Shown one piece after another: positions 1 through 7,697 of a stretch of 18,961 nt of DNA; the stretch's first letter is position 1, and each line of letters starts with the position of its first letter. Source of the DNA: an uncultured Hyphomonadaceae bacterium (GTDB taxonomy: Bacteria; Pseudomonadota; Alphaproteobacteria; Caulobacterales; Hyphomonadaceae); assembly GCA_938049795.1 (NCBI GenBank), contig CALLCD010000192.1:1-18961 (forward strand), written 5' to 3'. Under the pieces are notes generated by a model. The model was not told the DNA's origin, did no database searches, and saw only the letters and a program-made list of their open reading frames with translations. The position numbers and the translations under genes are program-made.

Positions 1-15
1 CGTTAGGGGAGGTTG

Positions 16-528
16 CTATGACTTCTTCAGCCGGGTCTCGTCGATATGGTCGCGGTGGGTCTTGATGAGTTTTTTGAGTTTCGGTTCGATGATGTTGACG
101 CAGAAGGGGCGGTCCGGTGCGGTGTAATAGTAATTCTTGTAAGCGTCGGTGACGGCCCGAAAGGCGGCAAAGGGGAGGATTTGGGTGATCAGCGCGGTGT
201 TGTGGCGTGTGGCCAGCGTTTGCAGGATCGCGCGCGCCCTTTCGGTCTGTTGGTCTGAAAATGTGTAGATCGCGCTGCGATATTTGTTGCGCATGGAATG
301 GTTTGAGGCGCTGGCATGGGTGAGAATGTGGATTTCGAGCAGGGTGTCGAGGCTGATCTGGCCTGCATCGAAATGGACGGTGACGCCTTCGGATTCGGTA
401 CTGTGTGTGCCTTCGGACGTGATCCAGCCCGATTCTACCTTGGCCACGCCGCGCAAGGATTGGAACACCGCTTCGGTGCACCAGTGACAGCCGCCGCCGA
501 GCCCGATTTTCTCCGCCTCGTCTGCCAT
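16..528 (-). CDS. msrA: Peptide-methionine (S)-S-oxide reductase MsrA
   Basis: Reduces the S-epimer of methionine sulfoxide in free methionine and in damaged proteins; acts in the cytoplasm. The 170-residue product carries the MsrA active-site motif GGGCHWCTEAVF near its N-terminus, with Cys14 as the likely nucleophile and Glu19 as the conserved acid. It also has the family block HSMRNKYRSAIY and a late Cys in RPFCVNIIEPKL, a plausible recycling cysteine. The motif reads GCHWC instead of the commoner GCFWG, a variant I recall from other MsrA proteins. I chose the ATG at 526-528 because its A overlaps the TAA stop of the upstream aminotransferase gene (TAATG), which implies translational coupling. 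An in-frame TTG at 541-543 would add five residues. The family call is firm; the stereospecificity rests on homology. Confidence 0.93.
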   Translation of the reverse strand: MADEAEKIGLGGGCHWCTEAVFQSLRGVAKVESGWITSEGTHSTESEGVTVHFDAGQISLDTLLEIHILTHASASNHSMRNKYRSAIYTFSDQQTERARAILQTLATRHNTALITQILPFAAFRAVTDAYKNYYYTAPDRPFCVNIIEPKLKKLIKTHRDHIDETRLKKS

Positions 529-1415
529 TATCCCAGTGCCCAAGGCGCGACCCCAGCGACATCTGCGCCGATATACTCGTAATAGGTCCGCTGTACGGTG
601 CGGGTGACGGGGCCGGGTGTGCCGGTGCCGATCAGCGTGTCGTCAAGCTTGAGCACGGGCGCGATGACGACGCCGGTTGAACTGGTAAAGCTCTCGGACG
701 CCGCTTTCGCTTCGGCCACCGTGAAGGCGCGTTCTTCGATTTTCAGACCGGCGCGGGAGAGGAGGTTAAGCAAAGTCTGCCGCGTAATGCCGGGCAAAAG
801 CGCGTTTGAGAGATCGCGCGTGACCAGCGTGCCGTCGCCAAGCACGATCCACGCATTCGCCGAGGCCGCTTCGGTGACAAGACCATCCTCGTGCATGAAC
901 GCGGTATGTGCGCCGGCGCGGCGAGCTTTGCGATAGGCGAGGGATTGGGAGAGGAGCTGGGTGGTTTTCATATCGCGGCGGGTCCAGCGCGTGTCTTCGG
1001 CTGTGATCGCGGTGATGCCGTCGCGCGCCACCTCGCCGATGAGCTGTTTGGCAGTGGTGAACATGAACACGGACGGGGCGAAGGTCTCCGGCCCGTAAAA
1101 GTCGCGAAAGCCATAGCCTCCGGCGGTGACTTGCAGATAGACGAGCCCCTCGGTCAGCCCGTTGCGGGTGATCAAATCGCGGTGCAGACTGGCCAGATCA
1201 TCAGGCAAATGGGGGATTTCCAGCCCGTCGAGGGTGCGGGCGAGGCGGGCGAGATGGGCGTCAAAATCGATTAGCTTACCATCATAGACAGCGGTGACCT
1301 CATAGGCGGCGTGGGCGAACAGGAATCCGCGGTCAAACGGGCTGATCTGCGCCTCGCTTTCTGGCAAGAACTCTCCGTTCAGAAACACAGTTGGCGTGGT
1401 CATTGCACTGCTCAT
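528..1415 (-). CDS. dat: Class IV aminotransferase, probable D-amino-acid (D-alanine) transaminase
   Basis: PLP-dependent fold-type IV aminotransferase of 295 residues, a normal length. The PLP lysine is probably Lys150 in RRDMKTTQLL. The cofactor-binding Glu182 lies in GLVTEAASANAW, and the phosphate-binding segment is LLPGITR (about 207-212). The DMKTTQLL context and the QVTAGGYGFRDF segment resemble D-amino-acid transaminases more than branched-chain aminotransferases, so transfer of an amino group from D-alanine to a 2-oxo acid is the best guess. A branched-chain or aminodeoxychorismate-lyase-like role is less likely. The ATG at 1413-1415 has a GAGG about 10 nt upstream; a second ATG (1401-1403) would remove four residues. 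The gene is divergent from ccr and overlaps msrA by one base, forming a two-gene operon with it. Confidence 0.85.
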   Translation of the reverse strand: MSSAMTTPTVFLNGEFLPESEAQISPFDRGFLFAHAAYEVTAVYDGKLIDFDAHLARLARTLDGLEIPHLPDDLASLHRDLITRNGLTEGLVYLQVTAGGYGFRDFYGPETFAPSVFMFTTAKQLIGEVARDGITAITAEDTRWTRRDMKTTQLLSQSLAYRKARRAGAHTAFMHEDGLVTEAASANAWIVLGDGTLVTRDLSNALLPGITRQTLLNLLSRAGLKIEERAFTVAEAKAASESFTSSTGVVIAPVLKLDDTLIGTGTPGPVTRTVQRTYYEYIGADVAGVAPWALG

Positions 1416-1552
1416 GGCAAAAAGGCCTCAAAATTCGCAAACGTCTGTTGCGGCGCAGCAAAGTTCTTGCACCTGCGAAGATGTTGCGCAAAACTGGAAC
1501 AATAAGTCACAAAATAATCTGTGACAGAACAATAATTTGGGAGAATGTCATC
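1416..1552. promoter_or_regulatory. Divergent promoter region between the aminotransferase gene and ccr
   Basis: This 137-bp gap must hold the promoters of both the minus-strand dat-msrA operon and plus-strand ccr. It contains TTCGCAAA (1434-1441), the palindrome TTGCGCAA (1484-1491) and the inverted repeat at 1506-1525. The half that abuts ccr is clearly A+T-richer than the flanking coding sequence. I found no convincing -35/-10 pair with standard spacing in either direction. The TTCGCAAA and TTGCGCAAA elements resemble TTTGCAAA, the motif I recall for short-chain acyl-CoA regulators (ScfR/PccR family); that link is inference only. Confidence 0.5.
1506..1525. promoter_or_regulatory. Perfect inverted repeat GTCACA-N8-TGTGAC, candidate operator of ccr
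   Basis: Six-base arms match perfectly across an eight-base AT-rich spacer. The right arm ends 13 nt before the ccr Shine-Dalgarno sequence (GGGAG, 1539-1543) and 27 nt before its ATG. The half-sites are those of a CRP/FNR box (TGTGA...TCACA) but in the opposite order, so this is not a CRP site. A dimeric regulator of the TetR or GntR type would fit, but the sequence does not identify it. Confidence 0.45.
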
Positions 1553-2824
1553 ATGAGTGCAACAGCGGCGCGCGAGAAAAAAGATATTTATGCCATGGGC
1601 GAGATCCCGCCCGAGTTCCATGTGCCCAAATTCATGCACGCCTGGACGATACGGCGCGAGCGGCATGGACGCCCCGATACGGCGATGCAACTTGAGCAAG
1701 TGCCTGTGCCAGAGATCGACAGTGATGAAGTGCTGGTGCTCGTCATGGCGGCGGGGGTCAACTATAATGGCATTTGGGCCGCGCTCGGCGAGCCGATCTC
1801 TCCGTTTGATGTGCACAAGGCTGATTTTCATGTCGCGGGGTCCGACGCGTCAGGCATTGTCTGGGCGGTTGGCCGCAAGGTGACACGCGTGAAGCCCGGC
1901 GATGAAGTGGTGATCCACTGTAATCAGGATGATGGCGATGACGAGGAATGTAATGGCGGCGACCCGATGTTCTCGCCCAGCCAACGCATCTGGGGCTATG
2001 AGACGCCGGACGGGTCTTTCGCCCAGTTTTGCCGCGTCCAAGCGCGCCAATGTATGCCGCGTCCGAAACATCTGACTTGGGAAGAAAGCGCTTGCTATAT
2101 GCTGACGCTGGCGACCGCTTACCGCATGTTGTTTGGCCATCGTCCACATGTCTTGAAGCCCGGTCAGAATGTCTTGGTCTGGGGTGCCTCTGGGGGCCTT
2201 GGCAGTTTTGCGACGCAGCTTTGCGCGGTGTCGGGTGCCCATGCGATTGGCGTTGTGTCGTCTGATGACAAGCGCGATCATGTTCTGGGGCTTGGGGCCA
2301 AAGGTGTCTTGAACCGGAAAGACTTTAACTGCTGGGGCCAATTGCCCACCGTGAACGGGCCGGAATTTGACGACTATATGCGTGAATGCAAAAAGTTCGG
2401 CAAAGCGATCTGGAATGTCACGGGCAAAAAAGATGTCGATGTCGTCTTCGAACACCCCGGCGAAGCGACCATGCCGGTGTCTGTGTTCGTCGTCAAACGC
2501 GGCGGCATGGTGGTGATCTGTGCCGGTACGACGGGATTTAACCTGACCATGGATGCGCGCTTTTTGTGGATGCGCCAGAAGCGGGTACAGGGCAGCCATT
2601 TTGCCCATTTGAAACAGGCTTCTGCGGCGAACCAATTGGTCATCAACCGGCGTATTGACCCGGGCATGTCCGAGGTCATGACCTGGGCCGATATTCCTGC
2701 TGCGCACGAGAAGATGCTCGATAATAAGCACCTGCCGGGCAATATGGCCGTGCTCGTCACCGCGCCGCGCCCCGGCCTGCGCACGGTTGAAGATGTGCTC
2801 GAAGCGGGGCCGCTTCCGGTGTAG
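1553..2824 (+). CDS. ccr: Crotonyl-CoA carboxylase/reductase (ethylmalonyl-CoA pathway)
   Basis: Catalyses NADPH-dependent reductive carboxylation of crotonyl-CoA to ethylmalonyl-CoA, the signature step of the ethylmalonyl-CoA pathway for acetyl-CoA assimilation. The 423-residue medium-chain dehydrogenase/reductase is close to the usual Ccr length. The long Ccr-type N-terminus (GEIPPEFHVPKFMHAW) is followed by AAGVNYNGIWAALGEP, the insertion HCNQDDGDDEECNGGDPM, and the nucleotide-binding motif VWGASGGLGSFATQL. It ends with the Ccr-like KHLPGNMAVLV and GLRTVEDVLEAGPLPV segments. The carboxylation residues known for the family (an Asn, a Glu and a His) were not aligned; NYN at 70-72 is the likely Asn position. 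The ATG at 1553 has GGGAG nine bases upstream, and in-frame starts further upstream would overlap the divergent gene. No other ethylmalonyl-CoA pathway gene is visible in the window. Confidence 0.93.
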   Translation: MSATAAREKKDIYAMGEIPPEFHVPKFMHAWTIRRERHGRPDTAMQLEQVPVPEIDSDEVLVLVMAAGVNYNGIWAALGEPISPFDVHKADFHVAGSDASGIVWAVGRKVTRVKPGDEVVIHCNQDDGDDEECNGGDPMFSPSQRIWGYETPDGSFAQFCRVQARQCMPRPKHLTWEESACYMLTLATAYRMLFGHRPHVLKPGQNVLVWGASGGLGSFATQLCAVSGAHAIGVVSSDDKRDHVLGLGAKGVLNRKDFNCWGQLPTVNGPEFDDYMRECKKFGKAIWNVTGKKDVDVVFEHPGEATMPVSVFVVKRGGMVVICAGTTGFNLTMDARFLWMRQKRVQGSHFAHLKQASAANQLVINRRIDPGMSEVMTWADIPAAHEKMLDNKHLPGNMAVLVTAPRPGLRTVEDVLEAGPLPV

Positions 2825-2861
2825 GCTCGAGGGCGATTCTCAACCCGCCGGAGCCTGCACA

Positions 2862-3215
2862 ATGAACACAAATGATGCCGAAGCGTTTGCCCGCACATGG
2901 CTTGCGGCGTGGAATGACCGCGATCTCGATTTGATCCTTGATCATTATCACGAGGAAATTGTGTTCCACTCGCCGCGCATTGCCGATGTGATGGGGGCGG
3001 CGCGTGCGTCTATTGCTGGCAAGGATGCGCTGCGGACCTATTGGACGGCCGCGCTGGACCGCGCGCCAAAGCTCTATTTCGAACTTGACCGCGTGTTCAC
3101 CGGCTCGAACACGCTGACCCTGCTCTACACCAATCACCGCGACCAGAGCGTCACGGAGAGCTTCGTGTTTGGCGAGACGGGGAAAGTCGTGCTGGCGATG
3201 GCGGCTTATGAATAG
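2862..3215 (+). CDS. SnoaL/NTF2-like fold small protein
   Basis: A 117-residue protein of the NTF2-like superfamily. It has an N-terminal helix (AFARTWLAAWNDRDLDLIL), the HYHEEIVFHSPRI strand and the GKDALRTYW motif after a short loop, typical of the SnoaL-like pattern. Members are cone-shaped small-ligand binders or enzymes such as polyketide cyclases and isomerases, and many have no known function; no substrate can be assigned here. The ATG at 2862 follows GGAG (2850-2853) by eight bases. The gene starts 37 nt after the ccr stop on the same strand, so it may be co-transcribed with ccr. Whether it has a role in CoA metabolism is open. Confidence 0.75.
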   Translation: MNTNDAEAFARTWLAAWNDRDLDLILDHYHEEIVFHSPRIADVMGAARASIAGKDALRTYWTAALDRAPKLYFELDRVFTGSNTLTLLYTNHRDQSVTESFVFGETGKVVLAMAAYE

Positions 3216-3308
3216 TCATCATCTGATCTGATTCCCGAACGCGCTGGCAAAATTCGCCTATCTGGCGTAGACTGGCCGTTCTTCTATCGCAAAAAAGAGG
3301 GGATGAAG

Positions 3309-3962
3309 ATGGCAGGTGTCAATATGTTTGACATGATCAAAGGCGCTGCGGGCGGTATGGTCATGCAGCAGGTCGCAAAACAGTTTGGTCTGAACGGATC
3401 GCAAGCGGAGGGGGCTATCAAGGCGCTGCTTCCGGCGGTGTCTGGCGGGCTTAAGCGGAACTCGGCGCAAGAGGGCGGCCTGCAGGGCCTGATGGGCGCA
3501 TTGCAGGGCGGGCGTCATGACCGGTATCTTGATGATCCGGCAGAGCTTGCGCGGCCGGAAACGGTGCAGGACGGCAATGCCATTCTCGGCCACTTGCTTG
3601 GGTCAAAAGATATGAGCCGGCAGGTTGCAAGCCATGCGGCGCAAAAGACCGGGCTCGATACGGGCATCCTCAAGAAAATGCTGCCCATGGTGGCGGCGAT
3701 GGCGATGGGGTCGCTGTCGAAACAGGCTAAAGAGCCAAGTGTTGCGGATGCGCTCATGGGCGCGCTGTCGGGCGGGGGCGGACAAAGCTCTGGCGGCGGG
3801 GGACTTGCGGGCATGGTCGGCTCGTTGCTGGGCGGCGGTGAGAAACAGGCGCCGGCCGCGCCCGCAGGCGGGATCAATCTCGGCATGCTCGGCGGGCTTC
3901 TGGATGCCGATGGAGACGGCAATCCGATGGATGACATTCTCAACATGGTGATGAAGCGTTAG
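3309..3962 (+). CDS. DUF937 (YidB-like) domain protein
   Basis: A low-complexity, Gly/Ala/Met-rich protein of 217 residues. The N-terminal half (MFDMIKGAAGG ... GAIKALLPAVSGGLKRN ... GNAILGHLLGSKDMS) matches the DUF937 pattern of short helical repeats. The C-terminal half has glycine-rich linkers (for example SGGGGQSSGGGG) and ends in DADGDGNPMDDIL, which resembles a calcium-binding EF-hand-like loop and is common at the end of these proteins. Function is unknown. I see no signal peptide or clear membrane segment. GAGGGG (3297-3302) abuts the ATG at 3303 but lies six bases before the ATG at 3309, so the latter is preferred; the difference is two residues. It stands 93 bp after the SnoaL-like gene with no clear terminator between. 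Confidence 0.8.
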   Translation: MAGVNMFDMIKGAAGGMVMQQVAKQFGLNGSQAEGAIKALLPAVSGGLKRNSAQEGGLQGLMGALQGGRHDRYLDDPAELARPETVQDGNAILGHLLGSKDMSRQVASHAAQKTGLDTGILKKMLPMVAAMAMGSLSKQAKEPSVADALMGALSGGGGQSSGGGGLAGMVGSLLGGGEKQAPAAPAGGINLGMLGGLLDADGDGNPMDDILNMVMKR

Positions 3963-4020
3963 AAGCTTCGCGCGGTTTCCTTTTCTGCCGGTTCGGGCTT
4001 AATGTCCGCTCTGGCAGTCT

Positions 4021-4026
4021 GGGAGG
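4021..4026 (+). promoter_or_regulatory. Shine-Dalgarno GGGAGG favouring a TTG start for the M20 peptidase
   Basis: GGGAGG lies five bases before an in-frame TTG (4032-4034) but 19 bases after the ATG at 4002, which itself has no clear ribosome binding site. Starting at TTG gives MIKRVLLGGLAGLVLLIVVI, a textbook signal anchor with two basic residues directly before the hydrophobic core. Confidence 0.6.
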
Positions 4027-4031
4027 CGGTT

Positions 4032-5513
4032 TTGATCAAACGGGTTTTACTTGGCGGCTTGGCGGGGCTGGTCCTGCTGATCGTGGTCATATTGGTGCGC
4101 ACATTTACCTATGGCGGCGCGCCCGAGGGCGTGGTCGCGGTTGATTTGCCGCCCCCGCCTGAGGTCTCCGCTGCGCAAGCCGCCGAACGTCTTAGCCAGT
4201 CGATCAGGTTTGAAACCGTGACCTATCAGAGCGGTGATCCGGCTCCGGATGCGGCCGGACCGTGGCTTGATCTGCATGCCTGGATGGAGGCCACTTATCC
4301 GCGCGTTCATGCCAGCCTCAGCCTTGAAAAGATTGCTGATTACAGCCTGCTTTACAAATGGCAAGGCTCTGACGCTGCGCTCGCGCCGATTATTCTCATG
4401 GCGCATCAAGATGTGGTGCCGGTCAATGATGGCACGCTGTCTGACTGGACGGGCGCGCCGTTTGCGGGGGAGATTATCGACGGTTATGTCTATGGCCGAG
4501 GGGCGCTTGACGATAAAAGCTCGATGGTGGCCATTCTTGAGGCGGGCGAAGCCTTGCTCGCGTCCGGATTTGCGCCCCAACGCACGGTCTATTTCATGTT
4601 CGGCCATGATGAGGAAGTCTCTGGGGCCGGCGCAGAAGGGATGGTCGATCTGTTGGCGTCGCGCGGTGTGCGGGCGGATCTTGTGCTGGATGAAGGGTTT
4701 TTCGTCATTGAAGACTCGCCGATTACGGGCGGACCTATGGGCTTTATCGGTGTTGCAGAGAAGGGCTATATCACGCTGGAACTGACCGCGAGCGCGGTTG
4801 GCGGTCACTCCTCGCGGCCGCCGCGCAACAGCGCCAATGTCCAGCTTGCCCGCGCTATTGTTGCGCTCGATGAAAACCAGATGAAGGCAGATTTTACCAA
4901 GCCGCCGGTCTCGGATCTGCTGGCCGCTGCCGCGCCGGATATGGGGTTTGGTCAACGTATGGCGCTTGCGAATTTGTGGCTGTTCGGGCCGCTCGTGGAC
5001 AAGCAGATGTCCGACGGGGTGGCCAACGCCATGATCCGCACGACGACCGCGCCGACCATGCTTGAAGGCTCGATCAAGGAAAATGTCCTGCCCCAACGCG
5101 CTACGGCGATTGTCAATTTCCGCATCCATCCGAACGATACGCCCGATGATGTGATCGCGCATGCCAAAACTGTGGCGGGCGCGTTCGATGTCGAGGTGGC
5201 GCTGTCTGAAGGCGGGATTGGGTCGGCCGCGTCGCCTGTCTCGCCGAGCGATGGCCGCGCTTATAGCGTGCTCACGGCGGTGGCCTCGCGGGCGGGTGAG
5301 GGGGCGTCAGTGGTGCCCGGGCTTGTGATCGGGGCAACGGATGCGCGGTTTGCCTCGAAAATTTCAGATCATGTCTACCGCTTCGTCCCGAGCCTTGTCA
5401 GCCTTGAAGATACGGCGGGCTTCCACGGCACGAATGAGCGTATGTCGGTTGCCAATATGGGCCGGATGACCGAAGGCTATGCGCAGCTTATTCTGGCGAT
5501 GGACGCGCCATAG
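4032..5513 (+). CDS. Membrane-anchored M20 family metallopeptidase (CPS1/PM20D1-like)
   Basis: Zinc-dependent hydrolase of the M20 clan, close in pattern to yeast carboxypeptidase S and PM20D1, which act on peptides or N-acyl amino acids. A single N-terminal hydrophobic segment (about residues 5-22) should anchor it in the inner membrane with the enzyme in the periplasm. With the TTG start (493 residues), the di-zinc residues are His125 and Asp127 (LMAHQDVVP), Asp160 (GRGALDDK), Glu194/Glu195 (GHDEEVSGAGA), Asp220 (DLVLDEG) and His465 (GFHGTNERMS). The dimerisation domain begins near GGHSSRPPRNS. All catalytic positions are intact. The alternative ATG at 4002 adds ten residues without a ribosome binding site. 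The natural substrate cannot be told from the sequence. Confidence 0.88.
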   Translation: MIKRVLLGGLAGLVLLIVVILVRTFTYGGAPEGVVAVDLPPPPEVSAAQAAERLSQSIRFETVTYQSGDPAPDAAGPWLDLHAWMEATYPRVHASLSLEKIADYSLLYKWQGSDAALAPIILMAHQDVVPVNDGTLSDWTGAPFAGEIIDGYVYGRGALDDKSSMVAILEAGEALLASGFAPQRTVYFMFGHDEEVSGAGAEGMVDLLASRGVRADLVLDEGFFVIEDSPITGGPMGFIGVAEKGYITLELTASAVGGHSSRPPRNSANVQLARAIVALDENQMKADFTKPPVSDLLAAAAPDMGFGQRMALANLWLFGPLVDKQMSDGVANAMIRTTTAPTMLEGSIKENVLPQRATAIVNFRIHPNDTPDDVIAHAKTVAGAFDVEVALSEGGIGSAASPVSPSDGRAYSVLTAVASRAGEGASVVPGLVIGATDARFASKISDHVYRFVPSLVSLEDTAGFHGTNERMSVANMGRMTEGYAQLILAMDAP

Positions 5514-5608
5514 CCGCAAGGGACACAAGCAGGTTTTGCCTTGCACAATGGACCGAATGCGCCACACAATTGAACGGGGATGAAGCCCCAATATCAGGAG
5601 TTTGAATT

Positions 5609-7066
5609 ATGAGCGGTGCCCCGGTGCAAACAGATGATGTCGCCTATGAAGCTGCAACCGGCGGCGCGCTCGGTAAAAAAGGGATCGGGTGGGCGATTTT
5701 CGAGTTTGCGCGGAACCCATATTATAATGTCATCGTTATTTCGCTCTATGCGCCCTATTTCGCAAAATATGTGGTCGGTGACGAAACCGAGGGTCAGGCG
5801 ATGGTCGGCTGGACGATCGCGATTGCCGGGATCATCATGGCGGTGATTGCGCCTATTCTGGGCAGCTTGATTGACACGGGCGGACGCCGGAAGTTCCCGA
5901 CATTTCTCGCGCTGGCCGTTTTGGGTGTGACGGCGTCTTGCTTGTGGTTTGTGGAGCCGAACCTGCCAAATGCCGTGGTCATTGGTATGGCGCTGATGGC
6001 GACCGGTTATTGTGCCTATACGGTTGCCGAGCTTTTTCACAATGCCATGCTGCCAATGGCGGCCAAGCCCTCTTCTTTGCCGGTGGTGTCGGGGCTTGGC
6101 ATATCTTTGGGGAATTTCGGGTCGATCCTGTTTCTTGTGCTGTTGTCGATCTTTATCACGGGCACCGACACGCCTTTGTTCGGGCTGGATACTGAAAACG
6201 GTGAGACATCGAGGATTAGCGGGCCGTTGGTCGGGCTCTGGCTTGGGATTTTCATTCTGCCCTTCTTTCTATTGATGCCAGACATCAAGAAAACGCCCGA
6301 ACGCAGTTGGCGCAGAGCCGCAAAAGCGTCTTTCGGGGGCAATGGCGGGCTTATCGGCTCGGTTCGTAACGCTGCAACTTATGTCGGGGAGATGTTTCGC
6401 GAGCATCCGAATGTTATGCGCTATCTGGTGGCGCGGATGATTTATGCTGACGGGATTGCGGCACTGTTGACGCTTGGCTCGGTCTATGTGGGCGGGGTGC
6501 TTGGCTGGGGTGCCAATCAGCTTGTCCTGTCGGGGATTGTTGGTGGGCTTTGCGCGGTGTTCGGAGCCTTGGCAGGCGGGCTGATTGATCAGGCGTTTGG
6601 GCCAAAGCGCTCCATCATGATCGAGCTGACCTGCATTATTCTTCTGATGACGCTGCAATTGTCGATTACGGCGGACGCTTTATTGTTTGGCCTGATCCCC
6701 GCTGGGCATGAGGTCTGGGTGGGGGGACCGTTCCCGCGGCTGAGCGATGTTGTCTACCTGTCGCTGCTGATCCCTGTCAGCATGATGCTGGGCGCGGTGA
6801 TCACGTCGAGCCGCTATATGCTGGTGCATATTGCCCCGCCGGAAAACATCGGACAGTTTTTTGGCTTCTACGCTATGGCTGGCAGCGTCACTGTCTGGAT
6901 TGGGCCCGGGCTTGTGGCTCTTATGACGACGCTGTCTGGTGATCAGCGCATCGGCATGAGCGGGCTGGGCCTGTTGTTTATTGCGGGGCTTTGGATCATC
7001 TCGGGCGTCAAGGCTGGCAAGACGCCGACCTATTTGCAAGAGCGTGAGCTGTCGGAGGCCAGCTGA
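5609..7066 (+). CDS. UMF1-family MFS transporter (Atg22-like)
   Basis: A 485-residue integral inner-membrane protein with about twelve hydrophobic segments. The opening motif WAIFEFARNPYYNVIVISLY followed by APYF is the hallmark of the UMF1 (Atg22-like) branch of the major facilitator superfamily. The loop after the second segment, GSLIDTGGRRKFP, matches the MFS motif A region. The eukaryotic relative exports amino acids from the vacuole; substrates of bacterial members are mostly unknown, so none is assigned. AGGAG (5596-5600) lies eight bases before the ATG. The gene is 95 bp downstream of the peptidase gene, possibly in the same transcript, and converges on the tad pseudopilin genes with only seven bases between the stop codons. 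Confidence 0.88.
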   Translation: MSGAPVQTDDVAYEAATGGALGKKGIGWAIFEFARNPYYNVIVISLYAPYFAKYVVGDETEGQAMVGWTIAIAGIIMAVIAPILGSLIDTGGRRKFPTFLALAVLGVTASCLWFVEPNLPNAVVIGMALMATGYCAYTVAELFHNAMLPMAAKPSSLPVVSGLGISLGNFGSILFLVLLSIFITGTDTPLFGLDTENGETSRISGPLVGLWLGIFILPFFLLMPDIKKTPERSWRRAAKASFGGNGGLIGSVRNAATYVGEMFREHPNVMRYLVARMIYADGIAALLTLGSVYVGGVLGWGANQLVLSGIVGGLCAVFGALAGGLIDQAFGPKRSIMIELTCIILLMTLQLSITADALLFGLIPAGHEVWVGGPFPRLSDVVYLSLLIPVSMMLGAVITSSRYMLVHIAPPENIGQFFGFYAMAGSVTVWIGPGLVALMTTLSGDQRIGMSGLGLLFIAGLWIISGVKAGKTPTYLQERELSEAS

Positions 7067-7073
7067 GGGATAC

Positions 7074-7652
7074 TTAAGAGGTGATGCGCGGGATCGAATT
7101 GGTCCGGCGCGGACGCAGGAAGAAGCGGTCCTGAAGCGTGCGTGTGCCCTTCAGGAAAAAACCAAGTTCTGAGGTGTATTCGAACTCTGTTTCGGTCATG
7201 ATGATTGTGCCGCCATCGGGAACGATACCTGGCGGTATGTCCGTTACAGTCGAGCCAATCGGCAGCTCTGTTGTGTTTGCATTCGCCTCGCTCCAGACCA
7301 CAGTGATGGTTCCACCATTATTGGCAAGGCTGGAAACGCGTAGCTGGGCATCTCGCGGGTCTACTGTGCTCAACAAAGCCTCCGAGGCCCGGAAGACGTT
7401 TATTTCGTCCTGATTGGTAAATGTCAGAAGGCGCGAGGTGAGATCGCCCATTGTGGCGCTGGTCGAGGTGATCTGACGGTCAGCCAGCATCAGAAGCGAC
7501 ATTTCTACGCCACCAAAATAGAGCAGCAGCAAGAAGGGCGCGATCAAGGCAAACTCGATCGACGAGACACCGTCTTCATTCGATCCGGCTTTGCGAATAC
7601 CGTGCCGGTATGCGCGCTGGACAAGAGAGGAGGGGAACAGGGAAAGTTTCAT
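7074..7652 (-). CDS. TadE/TadF-type pseudopilin (Tad pilus minor component)
   Basis: A 192-residue protein with a short basic N-terminus, then DGVSSIEFALIAPFLLLLYF, the class III prepilin signal. Cleavage is predicted between Gly28 and Val29, with Glu33 at position +5 of the mature protein, followed by one membrane helix (about 34-52). The remaining 140 residues are periplasmic, polar and rich in Ser/Thr, with no recognised fold by eye. In Tad systems the TadE and TadF pseudopilins are processed by the prepilin peptidase and are needed for pilus assembly. The lack of a cysteine pair and its position after the TadE-like gene suggest the TadF/CpaK role, but this is not certain. It starts 45 bp after the preceding gene on the same strand, presumably in one operon; its ribosome binding site is weak (GAGA). 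Confidence 0.85.
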   Translation of the reverse strand: MKLSLFPSSLVQRAYRHGIRKAGSNEDGVSSIEFALIAPFLLLLYFGGVEMSLLMLADRQITSTSATMGDLTSRLLTFTNQDEINVFRASEALLSTVDPRDAQLRVSSLANNGGTITVVWSEANANTTELPIGSTVTDIPPGIVPDGGTIIMTETEFEYTSELGFFLKGTRTLQDRFFLRPRRTNSIPRITS

Positions 7653-7697
7653 GACTGTTTCTCGATTGTGACTTGGGAGGCGATTGGAAGCTTGTGA

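Noticed and set aside
1545..1556. Three-codon ORF ATG TCA TCA TGA overlapping the ccr start
   Set aside because: Its ATG is one base from the Shine-Dalgarno sequence, so it cannot be initiated efficiently; a chance overlap with the true ATG at 1553.
3773..3845. Glycine-rich stretches in the DUF937 gene as a DNA repeat element
   Set aside because: They are coding low-complexity linkers with variable codons, not a nucleotide-level repeat.
4047..5162. Long open frame (371 codons) on the minus strand opposite the M20 peptidase
   Set aside because: Arginine/histidine-rich composition typical of an antisense shadow; the plus-strand frame has complete M20 catalytic motifs.
5569..5592. GGGG...CCCC hairpin upstream of the UMF1 transporter as a riboswitch or terminator
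   Set aside because: The stem is four base pairs with no U-tract or further structure; too small to support.
7102..7114. GTCCG-GCG-CGGAC hairpin as a terminator between the MFS gene and the pseudopilin gene
   Set aside because: It lies inside the coding end of the minus-strand gene, has only five base pairs and no T-run on either strand.
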